Below, piece by piece: positions 1 through 7,495 of a DNA stretch of 64,000 nucleotides; the stretch's first letter is position 1, and every line of letters begins with the position of its first letter. The DNA comes from Paenibacillus sp. BIHB 4019. GTDB lineage: Bacteria > Bacillota > Bacilli > Paenibacillales > Paenibacillaceae. The translations under genes were made by a program, and so were the position numbers. The stretch lies in the NCBI RefSeq assembly GCF_002741035.1, contig NZ_CP016808.1, forward strand, positions 1-64,000. Reading direction: 5' to 3'. The notes under the pieces are model-generated. The model was given only the letters and a program-made list of their open reading frames with translations, had not been told where the DNA came from and ran no database searches.

Positions 1-338
1 CGGTTCAGCTCCGCTAGCAGCTTCGCATTATTCGAGCTGTCCGTAGCTCCTTCGCCAGAATATCTGGCTGAATATACGCCTGGAGCACGGCAAGCGCTGC
101 TACGCTCAAGCCGGAATCATCGGCGAGAACTGGCACCTGGAAGGCATCGCCCGCCGCCTTCGCTTAATTCGCGCATTTGCCGAGAATGTATCGCCATCCT
201 CCACAATATCGCAAACTCTGGGTATTCGTTCAGGCTGACTACGCGCTTGCCAAGCTTCGCGAATGCGTGGGCAAATTCCTGGACCTTGCCCTCGTTTTTC
301 GTAGCAATCAGAATGATCTCGCTGCTTAGCTCCATCAT
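1..338 (-). pseudogene. rdgB: XTP/dITP diphosphatase (RdgB/HAM1), frame-broken and cut by window edge
   Basis: RdgB hydrolyses non-canonical purine triphosphates (XTP, dITP) to monophosphates and keeps them out of DNA. The start at 338 reads MMELSSEIILIATKNEGK, the conserved N-terminus with the ATxNxxK nucleotide-binding motif. The frame is then lost near position 210: the next family block (EDGDTFSANARIK) is in another frame. A third frame carries DDSGLSVAAL, and beyond it YSARYSGEGATDSSNNAKLL is again displaced. Each break is explained by one missing base. The gene follows rph directly, as in Bacillus (gerM-rph-rdgB). It is called a pseudogene only because the reading frame as given is broken; a sequencing error is the likelier cause. 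Its 3' part lies outside the window. Confidence 0.8.
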
Positions 339-344
339 TCTCTG

Positions 345-1078
345 CTCCTCCTCCGATCAGCCCTGCTGCTTCCCAGCACCTCGCGCTGCTTTGCAATCAG
401 CTCAGCAATGCCGCCTCCGCCAGTTCCAAAGCTCATTCAGCTCCTTGCGGGAAAATGGCGCGTCCTCGCCTGTACCTTGAAGCTCCACAAATTGGCGCTT
501 CCCGTCATCACGACGTTCATGTCCACCTTGGCTTAGAGTCCTCGTCATAAGCAAGGTCCAGCATCGGCTGATCTTGAATAACGCCTACGCTACGAAGCCA
601 AATAATCTGTAATCGGATATTTCGTAAAGGTGACGTTCGTCGACAGCTTGTTCACTGCAGACAAAGCGCGAGAAAAGAGCCAGTGATCGAGGTTGTGCGG
701 TGCCTCCATCCGCTTGAATGACATCGCAATCGAGCGTAATCGTTCTTTCCCAAGCGCCTGCAAATCTACGACAGACCGCAAAGCTCTGCCAATGAGACGT
801 TGGATTTCCATCGTACGGCCCGTCAGCTTGCCCTTAGCCGCCTCCCGATGATTGCGCGAATGGGTTGCTCTGGGCAGCATCGAATATTCCGCTGTAATCC
901 AGCCTTTGCCCTGATTTTTCATAAAAGGAGGCACACGCTCCTCCACGCTTGCTGTACAAATGACCTTCGTTTCTCCGACCTCAATTAGGACGGATCCTTC
1001 CGCATATTTATTTACGCCCGCCGTAATGGTAACCGGTCGCAGTCATTGGTTTGACGCCCATCTGTTCTCATCGTAATG
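345..1078 (-). pseudogene. rph: Ribonuclease PH, frame-broken
   Basis: RNase PH is a phosphate-dependent 3'-5' exoribonuclease that trims tRNA precursors. Translating the three minus frames in turn recovers nearly the whole protein: [10 protein letters not shown] at about 1078, then [20 protein letters not shown], then [31 protein letters not shown] (946-850), [20 protein letters not shown] with an intact IGRALR block, then [25 protein letters not shown], and finally the C-terminal KELNELLELAE-like segment ending just before rdgB. At least five single-base deletions separate these pieces, and no region is missing. A conserved housekeeping gene with many 1-nt indels but normal amino-acid conservation points to sequence error rather than decay. 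Confidence 0.8.
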
Positions 1079-1154
1079 CAGCCTCCTAGCCTATGTTTCA
1101 ACACAATACTACCCATTTTACCAAAGTAAAACTAGAAAAGCATCCGTAACCGCA

Positions 1155-1182
1155 AAAAGAGAGCGCCTATGCGCCCTCTCCT
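1155..1182 (-). terminator. Intrinsic terminator after gerM
   Basis: Read on the minus strand this is a GC-rich stem (GAGAGGGCGC pairing with GCGCTCTC, with a two-base bulge) around a short loop, followed by TTTTT. The bulge could itself be one of the base deletions common in this part of the window. It would end gerM transcription before rph. Confidence 0.5.
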
Positions 1183-1184
1183 TT

Positions 1185-2273
1185 CTTGAAGCATCACGTA
1201 AGGCTCCTTTGCATTTACTTTTATGATTTCATCGCATTCACATGATGCGGTCTGCGACTGGCTCGTTGTAAGAAGTATTTGATCATCTACAACGTTCGCT
1301 TCACCGTTCAACCGGATTTGAACTTTCGCTGCTCCTGTATTTTCTGTCACAGATAAGACGACGGCCTGCAGCATTTCAGCAGGAGCATTTTGGCCGCTCT
1401 CATAGGCGGTATTTGAAGATCCACCGTTACAGTATCATCCTTCTGCTCAATACTTGTAACTGAACATCATTGGTCATGAGCCATTCAGCTGCTTGCGGTT
1501 AAGCGGGCCGGCAATCAGTTCCTCCACCGCTGCCTTCACCGTCGACTCGGGCCTTGCGATTAGCCTTGTACGGGAACATAATATTGCTCTTCATTGGATG
1601 TTTGGGAGGAGAAATACAGCGTAACTGGCGTTGAGTAAGCCGAGCTGACGCCATCTGCTGTTTCCAGGTTGATGCCGACTGAGCGAGTAAGCGGACGGTC
1701 CAGCGGGAAACCATCAACCGGCATTTCACTCAGCTTGCTGCCCTCGTACCATAGCTCCACCTTTTCAATTCCGGTCATCGCCGTCAGCGTCCACGTAATG
1801 GCTTCAACGATTTCCGTTCTTTCGTTGCCGGTATAATCTGCAAAAGGAGCGGAAAACTCTACTGTAGCCATCTTCACTGCGGATCCACATGGTAGGATTT
1901 AATTTGAGTACCTTGTGGAATCACAGCCTGAAATCTTCCGGAAGCTGGCTTTTCATAAGCGCCGCCATCGACCATCATTTCCAGCGCCTTTGCCCGGCCG
2001 CTTCTTTGCCGCCAAGCGTCGTACGCAGCGAGATTGGTGCAAGGTATCCATTTTTGTCCTCTAAGTATACGGTCAACTGCGTTTCTTCTCCCTGTGGATT
2101 TACGCTGCTTGTCTTCCTGTATTCGTACCGTCAATGACGTTGGTTGATTCCGTCTGAGGCGGGTCAATCTCCTTGCTTGTCTCCGTTGAGAACAGCCCGC
2201 ACCCTGCGCTCAGCAGAGGCACAACCATAACACCGCTTATCGCGGCAAGGCGAATCCATTTCGTTTGAACCAT
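1185..2273 (-). pseudogene. gerM: Spore germination lipoprotein GerM, frame-broken
   Basis: GerM is an exported sporulation/germination protein with two GerM domains. The start at 2273 follows a GAGGAGG ribosome binding site at 2283-2289. The N-terminus is a lipoprotein signal (MVQTKWIRLAAISGVMVVPL then LLSAGC, lipobox cysteine about residue 25). The first frame ends after about 55 codons. The continuation (GEETQLTVYLEDKNGYLAPI and onward to IPQGTQIKSYHVDPQ) is in other frames, as is the second GerM domain (KMATVEFSAPFADYTGNERT onward, 1877-1560). A last piece (VVLSVTENTGAAKVQIRLNG) lies at 1374-1200. The 3' end is approximate because of the frameshifts. As in rph and rdgB downstream, the indels look like sequence errors. 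First gene of the gerM-rph-rdgB group. Confidence 0.75.
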
Positions 2274-2409
2274 TTTGTTTTTTCCTCCTCTAGTGATTTT
2301 GCCGCATGCGGCTTTGTACAACTCTCATTTTGTAGTAATATGTATACGAGCCCTTCCCGTTTTAGACCAGTTTTGTCCACAAAATTACATCCAATAAGGG
2401 GGAACCAAG

Positions 2410-2949
2410 ATGACAACACCACAACCATACAGCTTGAACAGCCGCAAGGTTGCCGAAGCGACGGAGGAGTGGCTTGTAAAGCGCGGCATTACGAAAATCG
2501 CCGTGGCCCAGCTCGTGCATTTTTTGCAAAAGGATTATTTCCCAGAGCTAACAATCGATGAATGCATCGTAAATGTTGACGCTGTTTTATCCAAACGCGA
2601 GGTGCAAAATGCAGTGCTCACCGGCATCCAGCTCGATATGCTCGCCGAGGAAGGCAAGCTGCTGCCGCCGCTTCAGGAGATGATTAAAAACGATGAAGGG
2701 CTATACGGCTGCGATGAAATTCTCGCCTTGTCCATCGTCAATGTATATGGAAGCATCGGCTTCACAAACTTCGGCTATATTGACAAGCTGAAGCCCGGCA
2801 TTTTGAAAAAGCTTAACGATAAATCGAGCGGCGATGTACACACCTTCCTCGATGATATTATCGGTGCCATTGCAGCCTCAGCTGCAAGCCGCATTGCTCA
2901 TCGAAAGCAAGCGGAGCGTGAAGGAGCAACTAATCCCCCGCTCGATTAA
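2410..2949 (+). CDS. Phosphatidylglycerophosphatase A family protein (YutG-like), copy 1
   Basis: A 179-residue protein of the PgpA/YutG family, which in some bacteria dephosphorylates phosphatidylglycerophosphate to phosphatidylglycerol. The Bacillales soluble type lacks the membrane segments of E. coli PgpA, so its exact reaction is less certain. Family landmarks are LSKREVQNAVLTGIQLDMLA (about 58-77), GLYGCDEILALSIVNVYGSI (about 97-116), TNFGYIDKLKPGIL and the acidic TFLDDIIGAIAASAASRIAH near the C-terminus. Start ATG at 2410 follows AAGGGGGAACCA. It is divergent from gerM and closed by a hairpin at 2967-3006. A clear paralogue lies at 35241-35741, sharing the KREVQ, NDE.LYG.DE.LAL and FGYLDK blocks. 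Confidence 0.8.
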   Translation: MTTPQPYSLNSRKVAEATEEWLVKRGITKIAVAQLVHFLQKDYFPELTIDECIVNVDAVLSKREVQNAVLTGIQLDMLAEEGKLLPPLQEMIKNDEGLYGCDEILALSIVNVYGSIGFTNFGYIDKLKPGILKKLNDKSSGDVHTFLDDIIGAIAASAASRIAHRKQAEREGATNPPLD

Positions 2950-2966
2950 AAGTCGGATAGATAACG

Positions 2967-3006
2967 AACAGGCGCCGCGTCTTGCCAAAGACGCAGCGCC
3001 TGTTTG
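2967..3006 (+). terminator. Terminator hairpin after PgpA copy 1
   Basis: AACAGGCGC-C-GCGTCTT pairs with AAGACGC-A-GCGCCTGTT around a four-base loop. This is a long GC-rich stem 17 bases after the stop codon, followed by a short T-rich stretch. Confidence 0.65.
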
Positions 3007-3307
3007 ATGTCTACCAGATAAAAGACTGCTTGCGCGTTTCACTAGCGCTCCCGATGCCCTCTCTCTCCCATCAACCATTCCGCCTCTCCATTTTCTTTTT
3101 TCTTTTTCCTTTAGGTATTCGGCATAAGCCACTCGGTATTCGACTTTCGACTTTCGGCACTCATGATTTCAGGTTTCAGGTTTTTATTTTCTGATTTTTA
3201 CTTTTTGATTCTTAATTTTTTGCTTTTTGCATTCTGCAATCTGCATTCTGCTTTCTGCTTTCTCGTATGGCCATGCAAATTGTTTGCTCTATTTTTTGCT
3301 TTATGCT

Positions 3308-3374
3308 GTTATCCCCTTAGCTCAGAAACCAGGCTTTCGTACGCAATCCCCCTTTTCTGAGCTAAGGGGATAAC
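3308..3374. repeat. 67-bp inverted-repeat (MITE-like) element
   Basis: Two perfect 21-bp arms (GTTATCCCCTTAGCTCAGAA plus A at 3308-3328, and its reverse complement at 3354-3374) enclose a 25-bp spacer. The same 20-bp core (TTATCCCCTTAGCTCAGAAA), with the same outward ends, bounds the 1.9-kb element at 52610-54516. This copy looks like an internally deleted, non-autonomous form of it. No target duplication is visible. A structured RNA or bidirectional terminator is an alternative reading. Confidence 0.7.
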
Positions 3375-3507
3375 TCCCCAAAGCGAACAAAAGACAATAT
3401 TTATTTTCCCCTTCAAGCTCAACCATTCCTCACGCTTTCATTGCCTGGAATAGGCAATAATCATTCCTACCGCAAGCTACACCTCGCGCCGCTAAACAGC
3501 GTTGATT

Positions 3508-3521
3508 TGTAATCGCTTACA
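3508..3521. promoter_or_regulatory. Candidate cre (CcpA) site upstream of kimA
   Basis: TGTAATCGCTTACA is a palindrome with TGTAA and TTACA arms around TCGC. It fits the catabolite-responsive element pattern WTGNNARCGNWWWCAW at all but one position. It lies about 230 bp upstream of kimA. CcpA control is inferred from the motif only. Confidence 0.4.
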
Positions 3522-3625
3522 TGATCAAAAGAGAACCTTTCCGCCTCTTTTCAGCTGAAAACGAGATTTTACAAAAAGCATGCCTGGGGACTATGATCAT
3601 CATTGCACCTGCCTCAAACCGAGTC

Positions 3626-3655
3626 GCTTGCGGAGAGAACAAGCAGCTTTTTTTT
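3626..3655 (+). terminator. Terminator-like hairpin inside the kimA leader
   Basis: GCTTG (3626-3630) pairs with CAAGC (3640-3644), extendable by AG/CT across a bulge, and is followed by AGC and eight T residues. It lies about 100 bp before the kimA start and points toward kimA, so it would stop transcription before the gene unless refolded. The T-run could alternatively pair with the GAAAAAA stretch a few bases downstream, giving a possible antiterminated state. Confidence 0.4.
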
Positions 3656-3751
3656 CCATGGTGAAAAAACTTATAACAGGAGATAGTAGCAATAACATGC
3701 TCTGCATAAATGCTTTATACTCTTACGACTAACTGCTGGCGGTGACCTGAA

Positions 3752-5578
3752 ATGATGACTTTTTTAAAACGGCTTTTAATTGGACGGCCGCTCAAATCCA
3801 ATGAACTGGGCGACCAGAAACTGATCAAGCTGAAAGCGCTGGCCATTCTTTCGTCGGATGCCCTCTCCTCCGTTGCCTATGGACCGGAACAAATTTTGAT
3901 TGTCTTAATAACAGTAAGTGCTGCTGCATTCTGGTATTCAGTACCAATTGCTGCTTTCGTGCTCATTTTGCTGCTGGCGCTTATTCTGTCTTACCGGCAA
4001 ATTATTTTCGCCTATCCGCATGGCGGGGGCGCATATGTCGTATCCAAAGAAAATCTCGGCATTTTCCCCGGATTAATTTCAGGCGGATCCTTGCTAGTGG
4101 ACTACATATTGACGGTAGCGGTCAGCGTCTCCGCTGGAACCGACGCCATTACGTCGGCTTTTCCCAGCCTCCATGAGCATAATGTGTTGATTGCTGTTAT
4201 TTTCGTCATTTTAATTACGATATTGAATTTGCGTGGCGTGACCGAGTCGGCATCCATTCTCGCCTACCCGGTATATTTGTTCGTTCTTGCGCTGTTTATT
4301 TTAATCGGAGCAGGTATTTACAATATTTCAACCGGCCATGTGCCGCCTGAGCTGCATACGCCGATTGGGACGCCAGTTGCAGGCATCAGCTTGTTCCTGC
4401 TGCTGCGTGCCTTTGCGTCTGGCAGCTCCGCGCTCACAGGGGTAGAAGCCATTTCCAATGCGATTCCAAACTTTCGCGACCCGGCTCCCCGGAATGCTGC
4501 AAAGACGCTCTCATCCATGGGCATTTTGCTGGCTATTCTTTTCTCTGGCATTGTGTTCCTTGCCTATTATTACGGCATTAAACCGGCGGTAGAAGTAACC
4601 GTCGTTTCCCAAATTGCTGAGCATACGTTTGGGCGGCATTTTATGTATTTCTTCATTCAAGGCACTACGGCGCTGATTTTGATTTTGGCAGCTAATACAG
4701 GATATTCGGCTTTTCCGCTGCTCGCGGTGAATTTGGCTAAAGACAAGTTTATTCCGCGGATGTTTACGGTCAGGGGCGATCGCCTTGGCTATTCCAATGG
4801 CATTATCAGCCTTGGCGTGCTTTCCATCCTGTTGATTATTGCTTTTGGCGGTCAGACCGAGCATTTGATTCCGCTTTATGCGGTCGGGGTATTCATTCCA
4901 TTTACCTTGTCCCAGACGGGGATGATTGTGAAATGGATCCGCCAGAAGCCGAAGGGCTGGGTCGTGAAGCTGCTTATAAACTCGGCAGGGGCGCTCATCA
5001 GCTTGATCGTCACAATGATGTTCTTTTTGACGAAGTTCGCTCAAGTATGGCCTGTGCTCGTGTTTCTGCCGATTATTATTTATGTGTTTCACCGAATTAA
5101 AAAGCATTACAACGCCGTCGGCGAACAGCTGCGGCTCACCACGTGCGAGCCTGCAATGCCCATCGAAGGCAATGTGCTGATTTTGCCTGTGGCCGGAATG
5201 ACACATGTTGTCGATAATTCCATTGCTTATGCCAAGTCACTGTCCGTGAATCAAATTATTGCGGTGTATGTGCCATTTGAGCGGGAGGAAGGCGAAGCGT
5301 TCGAGGAAAAATGGAAGGATTGGCAGCCGGACGTGCGATTAGTCGTATTGCATTCGCCTTATCGTTCGGTTATGCAGCCGCTGCTGAAATTTATTGATAC
5401 GGTGGAGCGCAAGGCCAGCCAGTCCAGCTACCGCGTGACGGTGATTATACCGCAATTTATCCCGAAACGCGGCTGGCATAATATTTTGCACAACCAGACG
5501 AGCTTTATGATTCGCGCCCTGCTGCTGCACCGCAAAAACGTCGTAGTTACGACCGTTCCCTATCATCTCAAAAAATAA
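3752..5578 (+). CDS. kimA: High-affinity potassium transporter KimA
   Basis: A 608-residue APC-superfamily permease matching Bacillus KimA (former YdaO) in length and N-terminus: KRLLIGRPLKSNELGDQKL, then LAILSSDALSSVAYGPEQIL (about 31-50), the block most typical of the family. About twelve hydrophobic segments follow up to residue 450, including the glycine-rich YPHGGGAYVV of TM3 and the TGVEAISNAIPNF region. The last 150 residues are a soluble domain that in KimA binds regulatory c-di-AMP. It imports K+ with H+. Tandem ATGs at 3752 and 3755 are both possible starts. Its 3' end overlaps the convergent metallo-hydrolase gene by 16 bp. The leader holds a terminator-like hairpin, but I do not see the conserved blocks of the c-di-AMP (ydaO) riboswitch that precedes kimA in B. 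subtilis. Confidence 0.88.
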   Translation: MMTFLKRLLIGRPLKSNELGDQKLIKLKALAILSSDALSSVAYGPEQILIVLITVSAAAFWYSVPIAAFVLILLLALILSYRQIIFAYPHGGGAYVVSKENLGIFPGLISGGSLLVDYILTVAVSVSAGTDAITSAFPSLHEHNVLIAVIFVILITILNLRGVTESASILAYPVYLFVLALFILIGAGIYNISTGHVPPELHTPIGTPVAGISLFLLLRAFASGSSALTGVEAISNAIPNFRDPAPRNAAKTLSSMGILLAILFSGIVFLAYYYGIKPAVEVTVVSQIAEHTFGRHFMYFFIQGTTALILILAANTGYSAFPLLAVNLAKDKFIPRMFTVRGDRLGYSNGIISLGVLSILLIIAFGGQTEHLIPLYAVGVFIPFTLSQTGMIVKWIRQKPKGWVVKLLINSAGALISLIVTMMFFLTKFAQVWPVLVFLPIIIYVFHRIKKHYNAVGEQLRLTTCEPAMPIEGNVLILPVAGMTHVVDNSIAYAKSLSVNQIIAVYVPFEREEGEAFEEKWKDWQPDVRLVVLHSPYRSVMQPLLKFIDTVERKASQSSYRVTVIIPQFIPKRGWHNILHNQTSFMIRALLLHRKNVVVTTVPYHLKK

Positions 5579-6552
5579 ATAACGCCCGCACGCTCCGTAC
5601 GCGATATCCGGCCCGACTGCTCCAGCTCATACAAATGGGCGAGCGTCTCGGCCATAGCAAAACGGTGCTGATGCGGGCTTTGTTGTGCCCGTGCACCGAA
5701 AGATCGTCCACACACCTCAAAGCCTGTGAGCGGCTCCTCCAGCATCAGCAGCATTTGCTCAAGCCGCTGCACATGATGCTGCTTAATTTCTGCGATTCGG
5801 CCAGCAAATGTCGTGAACGAATCATAATGCCCTGGAAAAGCGCGCTTAACCTCATATTCGCTTAAGCGATCCAGGCTTGCCAGAAAATCGCCAAGCGGAT
5901 TCATCTCCTCGCCAGGAACGACGCTAATATTGGGAGTTATGCGCGGAAGCACCTGATCGCCGCATATCATCCATTTTTTGTTGGCTTCATAGAAACAGAG
6001 TTGGCCATAGGCATGTCCTGGCGCATCAAGCAGCTCCCACTGTGAACCGCCAAGCTCAAGCGTCTCGCCAGCCTCTATATACCTGATTTGATCTTGCTGC
6101 GGCTGCGGCGAAACTTTTTCCTGAAAGCTGCTTAAGTTGCTGCTAATTTCGTCAATGTAGTGCTGCGGCATGCCATGCAGCGCAAATAATTCAGCAAGCT
6201 CTCCTGTCATTGTGCTGCCCTCTCCCCATAAGTGCCTAACATAGCGATGGGCACGCCGGGACATCAAGACTGGTGCGCCGCTTAACTCGGCAAAATAGCC
6301 CGCGAGACCGTAATGATCAGGATGCTGATGCGTAAGGACGATGCGCGAAATTTGCTCTGGCACAATCGAATGGTCCGCAAATACCGCTTCCCAAACCGCA
6401 AGCGTCTCCTCCGTTCGGAGACCAGGATCGATAAGCGTATAACCTCCCGCAGGCTCAGTAAATACATAGCTGTTTACCGTTTTTAAGGCAAAGGGCAGCG
6501 GAAGCCTCACTTGCAGCAGACCATGCTCCCATTGCACCGCTTGAGCCGCCAT
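5563..6552 (-). CDS. MBL-fold metallo-hydrolase
   Basis: A 329-residue metallo-beta-lactamase-superfamily hydrolase. The zinc-binding signature THQHPDHYG (HxHxDH) is at about 75-83. Later metal ligands are visible as the histidine of APGHAYG and the aspartate of MICGDQVL (about 196-204), with a further conserved histidine in FPGHYDS. The C-terminal 60 residues resemble the extension of YqjP/LACTB2-like hydrolases. Substrate unknown; glyoxalase II-like or RNase-like roles cannot be separated here. The ATG at 6552 overlaps the TAA of the upstream methyltransferase by one base (TAATG), so the two are translationally coupled. Confidence 0.85.
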   Translation of the reverse strand: MAAQAVQWEHGLLQVRLPLPFALKTVNSYVFTEPAGGYTLIDPGLRTEETLAVWEAVFADHSIVPEQISRIVLTHQHPDHYGLAGYFAELSGAPVLMSRRAHRYVRHLWGEGSTMTGELAELFALHGMPQHYIDEISSNLSSFQEKVSPQPQQDQIRYIEAGETLELGGSQWELLDAPGHAYGQLCFYEANKKWMICGDQVLPRITPNISVVPGEEMNPLGDFLASLDRLSEYEVKRAFPGHYDSFTTFAGRIAEIKQHHVQRLEQMLLMLEEPLTGFEVCGRSFGARAQQSPHQHRFAMAETLAHLYELEQSGRISRTERAGVIYFLR

Positions 6553-7301
6553 TACGCATTAGCCTTTCCAAGCATAATAAGGCGCGGCGAGTTCAGCTCA
6601 TCATAGGCTGAGCCATCAACGTTGCCAAATGTTTTCTCCAGCACAAGGCCTGCCTCGGCGAACGCCCGCTCAAACCACGTGAGCGAATACAGGCGAACCT
6701 GCTCATCATAATGGCGATTGTCTGCCTCATCGCTGCTTACGGCAATTTCTATATGCTTTTTGACCCAGCCATCTTCAATTTTACGCTGCTCGCGAATGAC
6801 CCAGCCGGACTCTGCATCCTTGCGCTCCGATGCCGAAACGAGATTACGCTCTACATAAGCCGGATTCAGAAAATCAATTAGAAATGGCGCACCCGGCTTC
6901 AGCATGCGGCGAATTTCCCGCAGCACCTGCACGTTCTCTTTTTCATCTGCAAAATAGCCAAACGACGTAAATAAATTAACCGTTCCCTCGAACGTCCCCG
7001 ATTCGAAAGGGAGCTGGCGCATGTCGCCCTGCACCCAGGTTACGCGCTGCAACGCATCATGCTTCCTCGCTTCGCTAAGCAGCGGATCCGACAAATCCAT
7101 CCCCGTCACTTCATAGCCGCAGTCTGCCAGTGCCAGCGCATGGCGTCCCATGCCGCAGCCAATGTCCAGCACCTTTGCCTTAGCCGGAAGCTGGAGCCAC
7201 TGCGCCATCAGCTGTACCTCCTTGTAGGCGTTGTCCCAATCCCGATGCTTATAAACAACCATATAATCGCTTCCAAAACTCTGCTCAAACCAGTTGGACA
7301 T
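6552..7301 (-). CDS. Class I SAM-dependent methyltransferase
   Basis: A 249-residue Rossmann-fold methyltransferase. Motif I is VLDIGCGMGRHAL (about 45-57), motif II the acidic VTGMDLSD (about 67-74), then WVQGDMRQLPF and the post-motif GTVNLFTSFGYF. The substrate is not recognisable; the fold resembles the small-molecule methyltransferase group (Methyltransf_25/11). It is the first gene of a two-gene unit with the MBL hydrolase, with a one-base overlap. Start ATG at 7301 is preceded by GAGGAGAATAC. Confidence 0.82.
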   Translation of the reverse strand: MSNWFEQSFGSDYMVVYKHRDWDNAYKEVQLMAQWLQLPAKAKVLDIGCGMGRHALALADCGYEVTGMDLSDPLLSEARKHDALQRVTWVQGDMRQLPFESGTFEGTVNLFTSFGYFADEKENVQVLREIRRMLKPGAPFLIDFLNPAYVERNLVSASERKDAESGWVIREQRKIEDGWVKKHIEIAVSSDEADNRHYDEQVRLYSLTWFERAFAEAGLVLEKTFGNVDGSAYDELNSPRLIMLGKANA

Positions 7302-7495
7302 ATGTATTCTCCTCTACCCTTGCAATTCACTTCTCATCCCTTCATTGTACTGCACTTTATGCTACTTAGGCAAAAGGATGCCCTGTAATGATTCACTCCA
7401 ATGGGTATAATTACAGGTCGCCTGGCGCACCTTAAGCCCGTGAGCGACAAGCTGGAAGCTCGCTTTGCCCATTTTGCTGCTAAGGAGGAAACCCT

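Larger units (their letters stand above)
3007..3751. other. Intergenic stretch: pyrimidine-rich tract, inverted-repeat element, kimA leader
   Basis: No convincing gene. About 3060-3270 is strongly pyrimidine-biased on the plus strand and built from degenerate short words (TTTCGAC, TTTCAGG, TTTTTGC, ATTCTGC, TTTCTGC). 3308-3374 is a perfect inverted repeat described separately. From about 3500 to 3751 the sequence looks like a promoter-leader region for kimA: a cre-like palindrome, a small hairpin (AAAAGAG at 3527-3533 with CTCTTTT at 3545-3551) and a terminator-like hairpin at 3626-3655. Open frames here have no codon structure and no recognisable protein. Confidence 0.6.

Noticed and set aside
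3400..3751. c-di-AMP (ydaO) riboswitch upstream of kimA
   Set aside because: Only fragments such as TTGCGGAG resemble the consensus; the GGGGT-AATC and CCGACAGCTAAC-type blocks are absent, so it is not annotated.
4511..5206. 231-codon minus-strand frame antisense to kimA
   Set aside because: His/Asn/Gln-rich shadow translation of a membrane protein gene, without start signals.
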